From: Metarhizium brunneum
Lineage: Eukaryota; Ascomycota; Sordariomycetes; Hypocreales; Clavicipitaceae
DNA length: 64,000 nucleotides
Reading direction: 5' to 3'
Assembly: GCF_013426205.1 (NCBI RefSeq)
Contig: NC_089422.1
Span: 8,273,001-8,337,000 of the forward strand
How positions within the stretch are numbered: position 1 is the stretch's first letter; the number at the start of each line of letters is the position of its first letter. The position numbers were made by a program, and so were the translations under genes. Below the pieces are notes generated by a model, which saw only the letters and a program-made list of their open reading frames with translations, did no database searches and was not told where the DNA came from. Shown here one piece after another: positions 9,987-19,539 of the stretch.

Positions 9987-12606
9987 ATGCCACTGGCGAA
10001 CATGGCGAACCAAGATGATGAGAGTAAGGCTGACGACAACAAGCTCCCAACGGCGAAATGGGGAGCGGCGTGCTCGGCGTGCGCAACGGCCAAAGCAAAA
10101 TGCATCAGATCAAACCCAGGCCCAAGCGCAAAGTGTGACAGGTAAGTGGTTTTGATAGGGCTGGAAATTGCCCGACTGAATTAATTGACCTCAGTTCCGA
10201 ATTGTCCGCCTCGTTTTTCATGTGTCTGGTGGGTATGTCGGCTGATAGCACATGTTTTTTTGATGCAGGTGTCAGCGGCTTTTGAAGGAATGTACGGGAC
10301 AAGTTCATCGACCGCGCAAAAAACGTCAAGCAAAGCCATCGTGAGTAACTTATTGCCCTTGCAATGCAATGTTTATTTTTATTCAAGGCCGCATGTCCAT
10401 TTCCCGGCCAACCTCGGCTCATCTTGGGGTTGTGTAAGTGTGATGACGACTTCACAATGCACTAACTACCGCACAACAGTCGAACCGCCCAGATTGAGGA
10501 GAGACTGAATGGCTTGGTCAACCTTCTCCAAGCTTCGGGTGAATTGAACAATAATCAATCTGCGCTAGGTGCTCTTAGTGATGTGGCTGCCAGAGAGCAC
10601 TCCGCCATAACTCATGATACGCCGTCAACAAACTCTACGACATCATACATGCCACATTCAAGCTCCTGGAGGATCCCCGAGACATACAACTGTTATGCAA
10701 TTCCAGCATGTATTTGCCGCCCCGAACCTGGCGATGCACCTCGTGATGCACCTCCCCCGCCAGATTCTGACGATGTGCTTTTGGAGCTCTACCGAACCCA
10801 GATGCTGCCTGTTTTCCCCTTTGTTGTCATTCCACCATCGGTTTCTGCATCTGAATTACGCTCTAACCGACCATTCCTAATGTCGGCAATCAGAATGGTC
10901 ACATCATTTCGCAGTCTGAGGTCAATGAGAGCTCAGATGTACCGCCTGATGAGCCACATTGCCGATTATGTTCTCATCCGCTCAGCTAGGTCATTGGAGT
11001 TGCTGCAAGGCGTGATGATCATGATCTCTTGGCACCAGTATCACTGCCTAATGCATGGTCAGATGAACAATCTGATTGCCTTGGCAATGAGCCTTGTTGT
11101 TGACCTAGGTCTGAATTGGGCACCTGGATTACGAGAGCAGGCGAGATTGATGGTGGCGAGACCTGATGAGCCTCCTGGGCGAACAAATGAAGAAAGAAGA
11201 GCTCTTCTCGGAGTATGGTTTTTGACGTGCAAGTAAGTCTAATGCGCCGGCTACAGCTGTAAAGCCTATTCTAACATGACCCAGCATCTCAGTCAGCTTC
11301 AACAGAGTTGAATCTTTGAAATACACGGCGTACATTCAGGATTGTATGAACGTGCTTGAAAATTCGAGAGAATATGAATCCGACATCACTCTTCTTTACC
11401 TAGTCAGAGTGCAGCGGTTGACAGAACGCATTTTTGAACTCAATTCTAAGGATAAGGCTGTAGAAGATATTCCCGGGCTTCCGTCTGCACCCATGTCGGC
11501 TTACATTGCTGCCTTCCAAAATGAAATTGAGACAATGCGCAATACTCTGCCTCCAAATTTACAGAATGACGGTATGTTGTTCTCCAGTCTTTGCAGAAGT
11601 CGATGCAAAATGAATATACTAACAGCTTGCAGGCGCCTTTTTGTCATATCTCAACACGGCAATGCTTAGACTCTACGAGCCTCATGCAGTCGACTTGGCA
11701 TTTGTCAATTCTCTCTCGCAGTCCCTCACAGCCGGACCCCTTGGTCGAGGCACTCCGCTCGATAAGCTTTATCAGTCTAGTGCAGCGCTCCGAAACTGGT
11801 TTGATAGCTGGCTTTCGGTGCCTGCTTCTTCTTACTTCAGGCATCCTACCACTATCATGTCGCAATTAGTATACGCTATCACGATGCTGGGGCGATGGGC
11901 GCAGCTGGCAACGCCCAGGACGGTATACGAAGGAGGCACGCCCATGCCTCTTGGGGAGGGCAGTTCAGCGTATAATGCAGATTCACAAATGGGTACTAAT
12001 GGGCTATCCGAATCCAAATCATTCCAGGGGTACAATCAGGGCGACCAGAAACCACGGTGTGGCGAGTCTGTGGATCAAGATTTCATCGCAGCTCTTGCTG
12101 GTTTGCAATCCCAGCTCCAGTCGCAACCAGGATTGACGATTAATATTCCGGAAATACTTTCCGAATTGTGTTCGAAATGTGAGCAAGTCAACAATATCTT
12201 CCAACAAACCGCACCAGAGGAAGAGAAGATGGACAACAACGTGTGGACCTTTAGCGCTCTTAAAGTCCGCATCACGCGTGTCAAACTCGAACGCTGGGCA
12301 GAGCTTGTAGCTGCTGCAGCTGAAGGCCATGATCGGTTAAGCAAGGTTGCACATCCTCAAGAATGGCGAGGATCATACCCACAAACGTCGTCTGCCAACA
12401 TGGGTCAGCCTCCCAACGGTATGGCCAATAACGGGTTCGCGCAGGATCAAACTCAGATTCAAAATTTCCTGGATAGCACTCCTTGGACTTCAGATCTTTT
12501 GGATGGAATCGACCCTACTGTTTGGTTTGACGGATATTTGGATTGGGGAACTTTAGTTATGAATTCTATGGGACAGGGGCCGGTAGGGCAACAGCCTCAG
12601 ATGTGA
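9987..12606 (+). CDS. Zn(II)2Cys6 fungal transcription factor
   Basis: Five exons (9987-10141, 10269-10340, 10480-11232, 11285-11571, 11633-12606) give 746 aa. The binuclear zinc cluster has Cys29, 32, 39, 50, 53 and 60, a C-x2-C-x6-C-x10-C-x2-C-x6-C pattern interrupted by intron 1 at Arg52. A basic linker (HRPRKKRQAKPS) and a predicted coiled-coil (TAQIEERLNGLVNLLQASGE) follow, consistent with a dimer reading CGG half-sites. The central region (LPVFPFVVIP, LELLQGVMIMISWHQYH, LIALAMSLVVDLGLN) fits the fungal-specific middle homology domain. The C-terminus is acidic/aromatic (SDLLDGIDPTVWFDGYLDW), possibly an activation domain. The target is unknown. A second in-frame ATG at 10002 is an alternative start. 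Confidence 0.88.
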
Positions 12607-12969
12607 AATACCATTACTGGAGATGACATGAGTGGCGTTTCGGAAATGGGATTGGACTGGTCATAGAATGTATAGGCGATCTGTATTTGGAAGGAATACT
12701 CCTATTTATAATGACATTTTTTCTGTTTGATCAACTTTGATGACTGCCTGTTGATATGCCTCAGTTTGCAGCCCAGTTTACATCCGCGGCAGGGACGCAC
12801 TTGGTGGGGCAACTGACCTCCAAATCTACTCCAACGCGAAAGACTCTCCCCTTCAGTATCTCTTGGTAATGACCACCTAGTCTCCTTTCATCCTTGCTTC
12901 CAGCCATAAGTTTCATTGTACGTACACCAAGTATTGCGCCTAGTGCCTCTAACGTACTGCCCTCGTATA
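12607..12969. other. Intergenic
   Basis: Short spacer between tandem genes. Nothing recognisable beyond the likely terminator and promoter. Confidence 0.5.
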
Positions 12970-13523
12970 ATGCCAATGTCGGCAGTCACCCAAGCCCAAG
13001 ATGCCCCGCCATGGTGGTCATCATTCCCGGAGCCGAAAGCTCCTGTTCACGCCCTCGAGCCAGAAGACGTCGCGCAGCTCCTGGAGAGCCATGCCTCGGC
13101 CGGACCAAATAGCGCAAAGAGTTTTCTCCTCGTGGATGTTCGTCGAACGGACTGGGAGGGCGGCACAATCGCCACATCTCTGAACCTTCCCGCTCACACA
13201 TTATATCAAACTCGGCCCGTGATTTATCAACTGTGTAAACAAGCCAATGTCAAAACCATCATCTTCTACTGCGGTGAGCTGCTTCACTTCATCACATGGT
13301 TTACGAAACCTCCAGTGAGACTGACTCCTCCCAAACAGGAAGCTCGAATGGCCGCGGTCCTAGATGTGCAGGCTGGATGCAGGATTATCTCAACGAAATG
13401 GGCGAAGCAAGCATGTCAGCCGCCATTCTCAAGGGCGGCATTAAAGGTTGGCAGAAGAAGTATAGCGGTAAGCTGATGGACTGGTACGATGAGAAGTTTT
13501 GGACTCAGCAGCAAAGTGCATAG
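12970..13523 (+). CDS. Cdc25/Arc-type rhodanese phosphatase or arsenate reductase
   Basis: Two exons (12970-13273 and 13339-13523) encode a protein of about 162 aa with one rhodanese domain. Family landmarks are FLLVDVRRTDWEGGTIATSLNLPAHTLY and the active-site loop Cys-Gly-Ser-Ser-Asn-Gly-Arg-Gly preceded by TIIFY. The intron falls directly after the catalytic Cys codon plus one base, so splicing is needed to complete the loop. The family includes yeast Ych1, S. pombe Ibp1 and fungal Arc2-like arsenate reductases; phosphatase versus arsenate reductase activity cannot be told from sequence. The C-terminal WYDEKFW tail resembles the Ibp1 type. A second ATG six bases downstream of the chosen start is equally possible. 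Confidence 0.87.
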
Positions 13524-13674
13524 GGGTTGTTCTTTTGTCATTTGTCTATGATTAAGAGCCAGAGAGAAAAACTTATTCCTGCGCAAAAACCTCCCAATTC
13601 CACGTCACCATTATCATCCGAGAACGCCAAACTTGTTTTTATAGTCAACTTGCATTTTTGCATCCAGTATTGAA

Positions 13675-14166
13675 TCATCGATGATGATGCTGTCGGTCGT
13701 CGCCGCCGATTCTGTCTAGGGCCTCCATCATGACGACTGAGTTTCCTCGAATAACCTGATCATGAAGTCAGTTTTACATCCTATGAACAGAGAGTTGCTT
13801 ATAACGTCAACCTACAACCATGCCAAGCTTGACTTTATCTCCACCCTCTTTCTCTTCCACCGCCTCGTCGAGGACAATGTTCAAGAACACCTTCGGTGTG
13901 ATTAGCAGGATCCAATAGGGGCGTGCGACGTAGGGTTCAAGGGAATATTACATCGTATCCGCGCAAGACTCCAATGACCTTGCGACTACCGTTCAGCTGT
14001 ACGAATAGTCTCTTCTCGAGATACTGGGAATATGTCAACTTGGATTCGATCTTGTGTGTAGACTCCCATGTCGGAGAGGCAACCGGTATTCGACCAAAGC
14101 ATAAACGGCGACAGTCTTGCGGCAAAATCCACATACCTTTTTGAGCTCAGGTTGCGCGGGCGCCAT
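13675..14166 (-). CDS. SMX2: Small nuclear ribonucleoprotein SmG
   Basis: Four short exons on the minus strand (14137-14166, 13952-14023, 13816-13890, 13675-13755) join in frame to an 85-aa protein. It starts MAPAQPELKKYLEKRLFVQLNGSR, continues KVIGVLRGYDVFLNIVLDEAVEE and ends MVVIRGNSVVMMEALDRIGG plus a His-rich tail. The Sm1 motif (VQLNG..VIGVLRGYD.FLNIVLD) and the Sm2 motif (VVIRGNSVV) are both complete and of SmG type. SmG is one of seven proteins in the Sm ring on U1, U2, U4 and U5 snRNAs, central to pre-mRNA splicing. It faces NTR2 across 195 bp. The exon structure is easily missed because no exon exceeds 81 nt. Confidence 0.93.
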
Positions 14167-14361
14167 CTTGAGCTATGAAATAATCTGGGCATAAGATGCT
14201 GTTGAAAGCTCTTTGATGCATCGCGATTGCCCACTACTAGAACAACAGGCATACAATGTGTCACGTGATGATAAGATAACTGTTGCCTGCGTCATGGGCT
14301 TTTGATCTTTGCGACAACGTGATTCGATTTCTGGACACAATAACCACCTAAAAATGATTGC
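14167..14361. promoter_or_regulatory. Shared SmG/NTR2 promoter with E-box TCACGTGA
   Basis: Only 195 bp separate the two divergent start codons. The palindrome TCACGTGA (14261-14268) is a perfect E-box of the class bound by bHLH factors such as Cbf1 and lies nearly midway. Use of the site is inference. Confidence 0.6.
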
Positions 14362-15836
14362 ATGATGAGTTCCTTCGCGGCCAAGCGCAAGGCTAGAGTG
14401 ATCAAAGTCGATGACGAGGAGGGATCAGACGGCAGCTCGTCATCAGGCTTAGATGCCGCTGGCTCCAAAGAAGGTGAGGGACCCTCCCCCGTCGTGCGAC
14501 TCTTTTTTTTTTTTGCTGATGATATCTCAAGGCTAACCATGTATGGACAGATGTACATAAGCCTTTATTTGGCTCAAAATCCGGGCGCAAACCGTTCAGA
14601 CAGTCGGGGTTGCGAAAAACTTTTAATCCAGGAGAAGGAGACACCTCAGCCGCAACCGGAAGCACAGGCAACGAAGATGCAGAGGACGATGGGCCGGTCG
14701 TCGTACGACCAAATCGACCCGGCGCCGGAAAACAAAAGAAGAAGGGTCCTAAGACTAGACTGTCATTTGGCGGTGGTCCCGAAAGTGGCGAGTCTGAGGA
14801 TTTAGCTACGCCAAAGCAAGTGCCGCTGGGACAGAGAGCGCTTGAAAACAGCGCTGTGAGACGCGGTATTGCTGTACGAACACTGCCAACAAGATCTACA
14901 CAAGAGGAAGAAGAGGATCGGCCAAGATACAGCAAGGAATATTTAGATGAGCTACAGTCTTCGACGCCAAGCACACCGCAGGATATTTCCAACTTGCACA
15001 TTAGCGATGCCGACGAGATGGAACTAGATCCATCCGAACTTGACGGAGCTTTGGTGGTCGAATACCCAGGAGCCTCGTCGCCGAAACAAGGCACGCAGAT
15101 ACTTTCAGAGGCTGAGATACGCGAAAGAAAGGAACGTCGCGCCAGACTGGCTCAAGAGCAAGGCTTCTTGTCGGTTGAAGACGACGACACGGATGCCTTT
15201 GGGCGCAAGAAGAAGGATGACGGCCGATTACTCGCAGACGATGAAGACCTGGGAGAAGGATTCGATGATTACGTCGAGGACGGCGGTCTCTCGCTAGGCA
15301 AGCGTGCCGAAAAGGAACGTAGGAAAAAAGAGAGGAAGCAAATGGCAGAATTGATCACAGCTGCTGAAGGTCACAGCTCAGACGATTCCTCAGACAGCGA
15401 TGCCGAAAGGAGAATGGCGTATGAGGCATCACAAAGCAAGGCAGGACTCGATGGCTTGAAAAAGCCAAGAAAGAATCCAGCCGGAGATTTGCTTCAAATT
15501 CCTCCAAAGATTACACCACTGCCAAGCTTGTCAGAGTGCTTGACAAGGCTGCAAGCTACACTCAGGGAAATGGAAAATGATCTCAAGGTGAAAAATGCTC
15601 ATTTGGATCAACTCAGGAAGGAGAGGGAGGATATCGTGAAGCGGGAAACAGAGGTACAGGCGCTGCTGGACGAAACCGGGAAAAAATATCAAGAAGCCAT
15701 GGCTCAAGGGAAAATAGATGCCGATGCCGCCAGTGCTGCAGGGCCAAACATTGAGTTGGTTGGGGAACGAGGCTTGGACAGTCTTGGAACCACGCCTAGA
15801 CGGCCGGATCAATCTGAACTGGATGCAGTGTCGTGA
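14362..15836 (+). CDS. NTR2: Ntr2-like spliceosome disassembly factor
   Basis: Two exons (14362-14473, 14551-15836; branch point GCTAAC) encode 465 aa. The protein is acidic/basic mixed and low in complexity at the N-terminus (FAAKRKARVIKVDDEEGSDG). It carries the conserved Ntr2/GCF-like block KPFRQSGLRKTFNPGEG and VVRPNRPG, then SKEYLDELQSSTPSTP. A central ILSEAEIRERKERRARLAQEQGF block and a C-terminal coiled coil (LTRLQATLREMENDLKVKNAHLDQLRKEREDIVKRE) follow. In yeast Ntr1/Ntr2 bring the helicase Prp43 to the intron-lariat spliceosome to take it apart. A three-codon upstream ORF ends at TGA 14363-14365, overlapping the ATG at 14362. The overlap could lower or couple initiation. Confidence 0.85.
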
Positions 15837-15899
15837 CCATTATTTTCCTCATAATTAATAGACTATACCCCTGGTGCAAGCCGCCTCTAAAATCTATTT

Positions 15900-17378
15900 T
15901 TACAAGCTCTTCTTGCCCTCTCTCAGTCCGCTGAACTCCAACCCCTTGTCAATATCTCCAAACAAGACGCTCCACATGTCGCGAATCCAGTGTGTACGTC
16001 CATACCACGGGTCCTCCCCCGTAACCTTGGGAATCCTGTCAGCCGCCTTGACAAAGTAATTGCTGTTCAAATCAACCGCCAGTTTCCTCGGCATGTCTTT
16101 CCTGTGCTCCAACACGGGCATGGCCTTGGTAGCCTGTTTGTCTTCCATGCTCTTGATGACACGCACAAGCAGCTTGGCAATTGCCTCCGCCCCGGGTGTC
16201 CACGACTGCAACACATATCCCAAAACGTAGCCCATGTTGGGAAGAGACTCGAGCATGGTGCCTCGCCAGGTGTAACGCGAACCGGGGACGATTCGAACCC
16301 CATTAACGTTGGCAGCTATACCGCTCATGATTTGGAAATAAAGCCCCGTCGCGGTGATAATTATGTCAGCGTCGAGTTTGCGACCCGACTGCAGCAGTAC
16401 GCCATCCGGCGTGACCTTGTCAATGACGTCTGTAACAAGCTCGACATTAGCCCGGTGCAAGGCTCGGAAGAAATCGCCATCCGGGCAGAGACACAGCCGC
16501 TGCTGGAGGGGCTCATATCGCGGCTTGAAGTGAATGTCCACGTCGCAGTCCTTGGGCAATGCGGCCTTTGTGTTGAGCCGCAGGGCGAACCTGGCAACAC
16601 CGGGGAAATGCACCATGAACTGCGTGATGAACATCTCATAGGCGATGTCCTTCCACCAGCAGATCTTGTGCGCAAGACCCATGGGCAGAATGGCCCGCAG
16701 CAGCGTGTCCAACCACGACGTCCTCGGAATCGCGGCCGCGTAGCTGGGACTCCTCTGGACCATGGTCAGCTGCGCGACCTGATCAGCCAGTGCCGGCACA
16801 ATAGTGTACGCTGTTGCGCCCGAGCCGATGAGCACGACACGCTTGTTGGAACAGTCCAAATCCTCCGGCCACCACTGCGGGTGCGCCACGGTGCCCGAGA
16901 AGCTCTCGATGCCCGGGATCGCGGCTGGCATGGCCTGGTCATAGGCATAGTACCCCGTGCACCCGATGACGAAGTTTGCCGCCAGGACCTTGGCCTCTCC
17001 GGCGTGCTCGACGGTCAGTCGCCAAAAGCTGTCCTCGTCGCGCCATTCCGCATCGACGACGCGGTGGTCGAACCGGATCTGGTCGTACGTGCCGTCTTGT
17101 CTGGCGGCGTCCTCGATGTATGCGACGATTTCTTTGGACGAAGCAATCTTGTGCGCGTGTGGCCAGGGGTGCCATCGAAATCCAAAGGTGGTCATGTACG
17201 AATCCGACCTGAAGCCGGGGAACTTGAAAAAACTCCATGTGCCGCCTATGACGGAGCGGCCCTCGAGAATGGCGAAGCGACGATGGGGCAGCTGTTGGCG
17301 GAGGACGTGGGCAGTGTTTATGCCAGAGAGGCCGGCTCCCAAGATGATGATGTCGTGGCGTTCTGCTATTTCTGGCAT
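15900..17378 (-). CDS. Baeyer-Villiger-type flavin monooxygenase
   Basis: Intronless 492-aa class B flavoprotein using FAD, NADPH and O2. The N-terminal FAD Rossmann motif is GAGLSG (residues 14-19). The NADP motif is GSGATA near residue 185. Between them, at about 160-171, is FSGTVAHPQWWP, which fits the type I Baeyer-Villiger fingerprint F-x-G-x3-H-x3-W-P; ordinary FMOs end in Y/F. The ATG-type motif (ITATGLYF) lies near residue 340. The substrate is unknown: a ketone, steroid or metabolite intermediate. The lack of introns and high G/C third positions contrast with neighbouring genes. The nearest co-oriented gene is a serine esterase 880 bp upstream, a chemistry that could hydrolyse ester products. 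Confidence 0.87.
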   Translation of the reverse strand: MPEIAERHDIIILGAGLSGINTAHVLRQQLPHRRFAILEGRSVIGGTWSFFKFPGFRSDSYMTTFGFRWHPWPHAHKIASSKEIVAYIEDAARQDGTYDQIRFDHRVVDAEWRDEDSFWRLTVEHAGEAKVLAANFVIGCTGYYAYDQAMPAAIPGIESFSGTVAHPQWWPEDLDCSNKRVVLIGSGATAYTIVPALADQVAQLTMVQRSPSYAAAIPRTSWLDTLLRAILPMGLAHKICWWKDIAYEMFITQFMVHFPGVARFALRLNTKAALPKDCDVDIHFKPRYEPLQQRLCLCPDGDFFRALHRANVELVTDVIDKVTPDGVLLQSGRKLDADIIITATGLYFQIMSGIAANVNGVRIVPGSRYTWRGTMLESLPNMGYVLGYVLQSWTPGAEAIAKLLVRVIKSMEDKQATKAMPVLEHRKDMPRKLAVDLNSNYFVKAADRIPKVTGEDPWYGRTHWIRDMWSVLFGDIDKGLEFSGLREGKKSL

Positions 17379-18255
17379 CTTTGCTGGCAGCGAGAACGCC
17401 GGGTGGGAGGGACATAAAAGTCAAAAGGAAACAGTGAAACGCAGGCAGTTATTCTGGGCGGTATAATAATTGAGGTTTTATGTTTAAAAGTTGAAACCCA
17501 ACTACTCCGAATCGGGACATTTAACGTCCGTAGTACTAGATCCATGACTGTCCATGGGTCAAATTGCTGCCATTGTTTTGCACAAGTTGCGATTGCTTCC
17601 AGGGCTAGACATTATTTCGGCAGTTGTAGTCGTTTGTGTGTCAGCATGCCCCCGTGCGAGTCGGGACGCGAAATTCGTGGTTGCCAGCTGAGGATATTTC
17701 ATATTATCCCGTCCCCGTTTATAGAGGACAATTTAGGTGGCGGGGAAATCGATCATGTTAGAGTTGACGACACGGCTGACAATGCCAAAATGCTATTTGA
17801 CAATGTATTTGCACAAAGATAAACTTATAGGCTGGGGTGATGGGAGTATTGAGCGGATTAGACTCTCGTTTGGTATTCGAGAGGCCACAGTCAGTGCCTT
17901 GTGCCGCATTCTCAATCCATTGATGTCTTGAGCAAGCCACTACCCAGGTACTTGGGCAGTTATTTATTTTGCGGGGCTCGAGGTACTTTTTAATATCGGA
18001 TATTGCCGAGCAGATGATGACATGCAAGTGCGCCAGAAGTCAGAAACTTTACTTTTGATGTTGTTGCAACTTCTTTTACTACTAAAAGCGGAGGAACCTC
18101 TTGCGACAAAGGCCGCTACAGTAAACCTGGTGTATCTCTCTTCGCCATCCTTCTTCCACATGTGTACTTACAAAGTTACAATACTGGGTGCAATACTGAT
18201 CTACAGAGTATGCAGCACCTTGTTTGCGTTTCGCCCGGCATGCTACGCCAAGGTC
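17379..18255. other. Intergenic, upstream of BVMO-type gene
   Basis: No supported gene. AT-rich stretch between two minus-strand genes; it contains the 3' flank of the esterase and the promoter of the monooxygenase. Confidence 0.5.
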
Positions 18256-19107
18256 TCATTCTCCCTCGTCGGGATAATTCTCTTTGATGAATTTATAAAT
18301 ATCATCCATCTGATCTGGCACTTTGAACCAATGACCCTCTTCCTCAGCGCCAGAGTACTCCTTCCACTCGACTATAAAACCGGCCTTTGAAAGCACATTC
18401 CTAGCTTGCCGTCCAAGGGTAATGTCAACATATGCGTCATCATCACCGTGTCCCAGGAGAATCTTCATGGCGGAGGCTTCGCCTTGTGGCTGTCCGCCAA
18501 GTGTCATCATGCCCCTAACAAAGGCGTCAGATTCGTCTTCTCCCGGTGTTGGCTCTGTGCTCGCATCAGCCGTAGCCTGCAATAGTGCTCGTTCTATATT
18601 CGCAGCAAACGGAAGCCAGGTGCTGGAGCCAAAGAATGCCCCAATTCCTCGTGCAGGGCCTGGGCAGAGTAGCGTCCATATGCCAACTGCGGCACCTTGG
18701 CTAATACCCCCAAGGAGCACGTGGCTCGCATTCCCGTCGAGCCTCGCAACCTCTTCATTTATAAGGACCTGAATATGTCTCACTGATGCTGCAATGCCGT
18801 TAGTTTGTAGATCTTGTCGGGCAGTGGTGTCAGTCAACGACCGAGCCTCAAACCAAGCCGGTATTGATTCTTGAAAGGTAGTACTCCAGAGAGATGGGGA
18901 TGAAGGAAACACCCAGCGCCATCCAGGCAGCGCCGAGGCTAGGGGCTTGTGGCCAGATAGGTGAGATGAGAAGAACTCGTCGGCAAACTCCTGACCATTG
19001 CTGCCTCGTCCGTGGAGAACTATGGCCGTTCGGGTGTGTCTGGATTGAGGGTTGATAATATGAACAGGTCCAAATTGCGGGTTGGCGATTGTATCATCTT
19101 TGCTCAT
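18256..19107 (-). CDS. Phospholipase/carboxylesterase-family serine hydrolase
   Basis: Single exon, 283 aa from ATG 19107; the open frame upstream has no ATG. It is an alpha/beta-hydrolase of the acyl-protein thioesterase/carboxylesterase group. AIVLHGRGSNG forms the oxyanion region, the nucleophile is Ser136 in GISQGAA, the acid is Asp224 in HGDDDAYV, and the base is His259 in EGHWF. There is no signal peptide, so it is probably cytosolic. Insertions around residues 165-210 make it longer than bacterial or yeast APT1 (about 225-235 aa). The substrate may be acyl-thioesters, lysophospholipids or small esters. It is head to head with STI1 at 432 bp. Confidence 0.85.
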   Translation of the reverse strand: MSKDDTIANPQFGPVHIINPQSRHTRTAIVLHGRGSNGQEFADEFFSSHLSGHKPLASALPGWRWVFPSSPSLWSTTFQESIPAWFEARSLTDTTARQDLQTNGIAASVRHIQVLINEEVARLDGNASHVLLGGISQGAAVGIWTLLCPGPARGIGAFFGSSTWLPFAANIERALLQATADASTEPTPGEDESDAFVRGMMTLGGQPQGEASAMKILLGHGDDDAYVDITLGRQARNVLSKAGFIVEWKEYSGAEEEGHWFKVPDQMDDIYKFIKENYPDEGE

Positions 19108-19539
19108 CTTATGATTCTGTTTGGAATATGGACATGTCCGGTCAAAGGTTACATGCACGGTGATACTCCTGTCCCGTCTGAGATCATTGATGCTGGTAGC
19201 ACCAGCTGACCAGCTGACCACAATTGCTCCTCCGGAACATTTGAACCTTGAGCTCGTCTCTGCAGCCCCACACCAGCTATCAACTGGTGGCCAATTGGGC
19301 CGTTAGGCTGCGGCCCGCCATCGAAACAGCTAGAAGGCTGCGAAGGCTGGCTGTTGGGCGTGGGCTGAGCTGTTCCATGATTTTCTATTGACTGTTCCCC
19401 ACAGCGGCGCCAACAACCTCGATTGTCAACTTTGTTCTTTAACAAACCACTATTCCGAGAGCTGGGTAGAATTTATTGACTCTTCAAAAACCAGAATCCC
19501 TTCTCTAACGAAAGTTGCGCTTTCCCAACACATCATACC
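19108..19539. promoter_or_regulatory. Shared esterase/STI1 promoter
   Basis: A 432-bp divergent space. It contains a direct repeat of CCAGCTGA at about 19203-19218. I saw no clean heat-shock element (alternating GAA/TTC with 2-nt spacing) although STI1 genes are often heat-induced. Confidence 0.45.

Noticed and set aside
16280..16302. B-box-like GGTTCGAAT suggesting a tRNA
   Set aside because: Lies in BVMO coding sequence, with no A-box or acceptor stem.
15990..17417. 475-codon open frame on the plus strand
   Set aside because: It is antisense to the BVMO gene, whose domain motifs are clear. G/C-rich third positions leave the opposite frame open.
19108..19539. Heat-shock elements for STI1
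   Set aside because: GAA and TTC words occur but not with the alternating 2-nt spacing of a real element.
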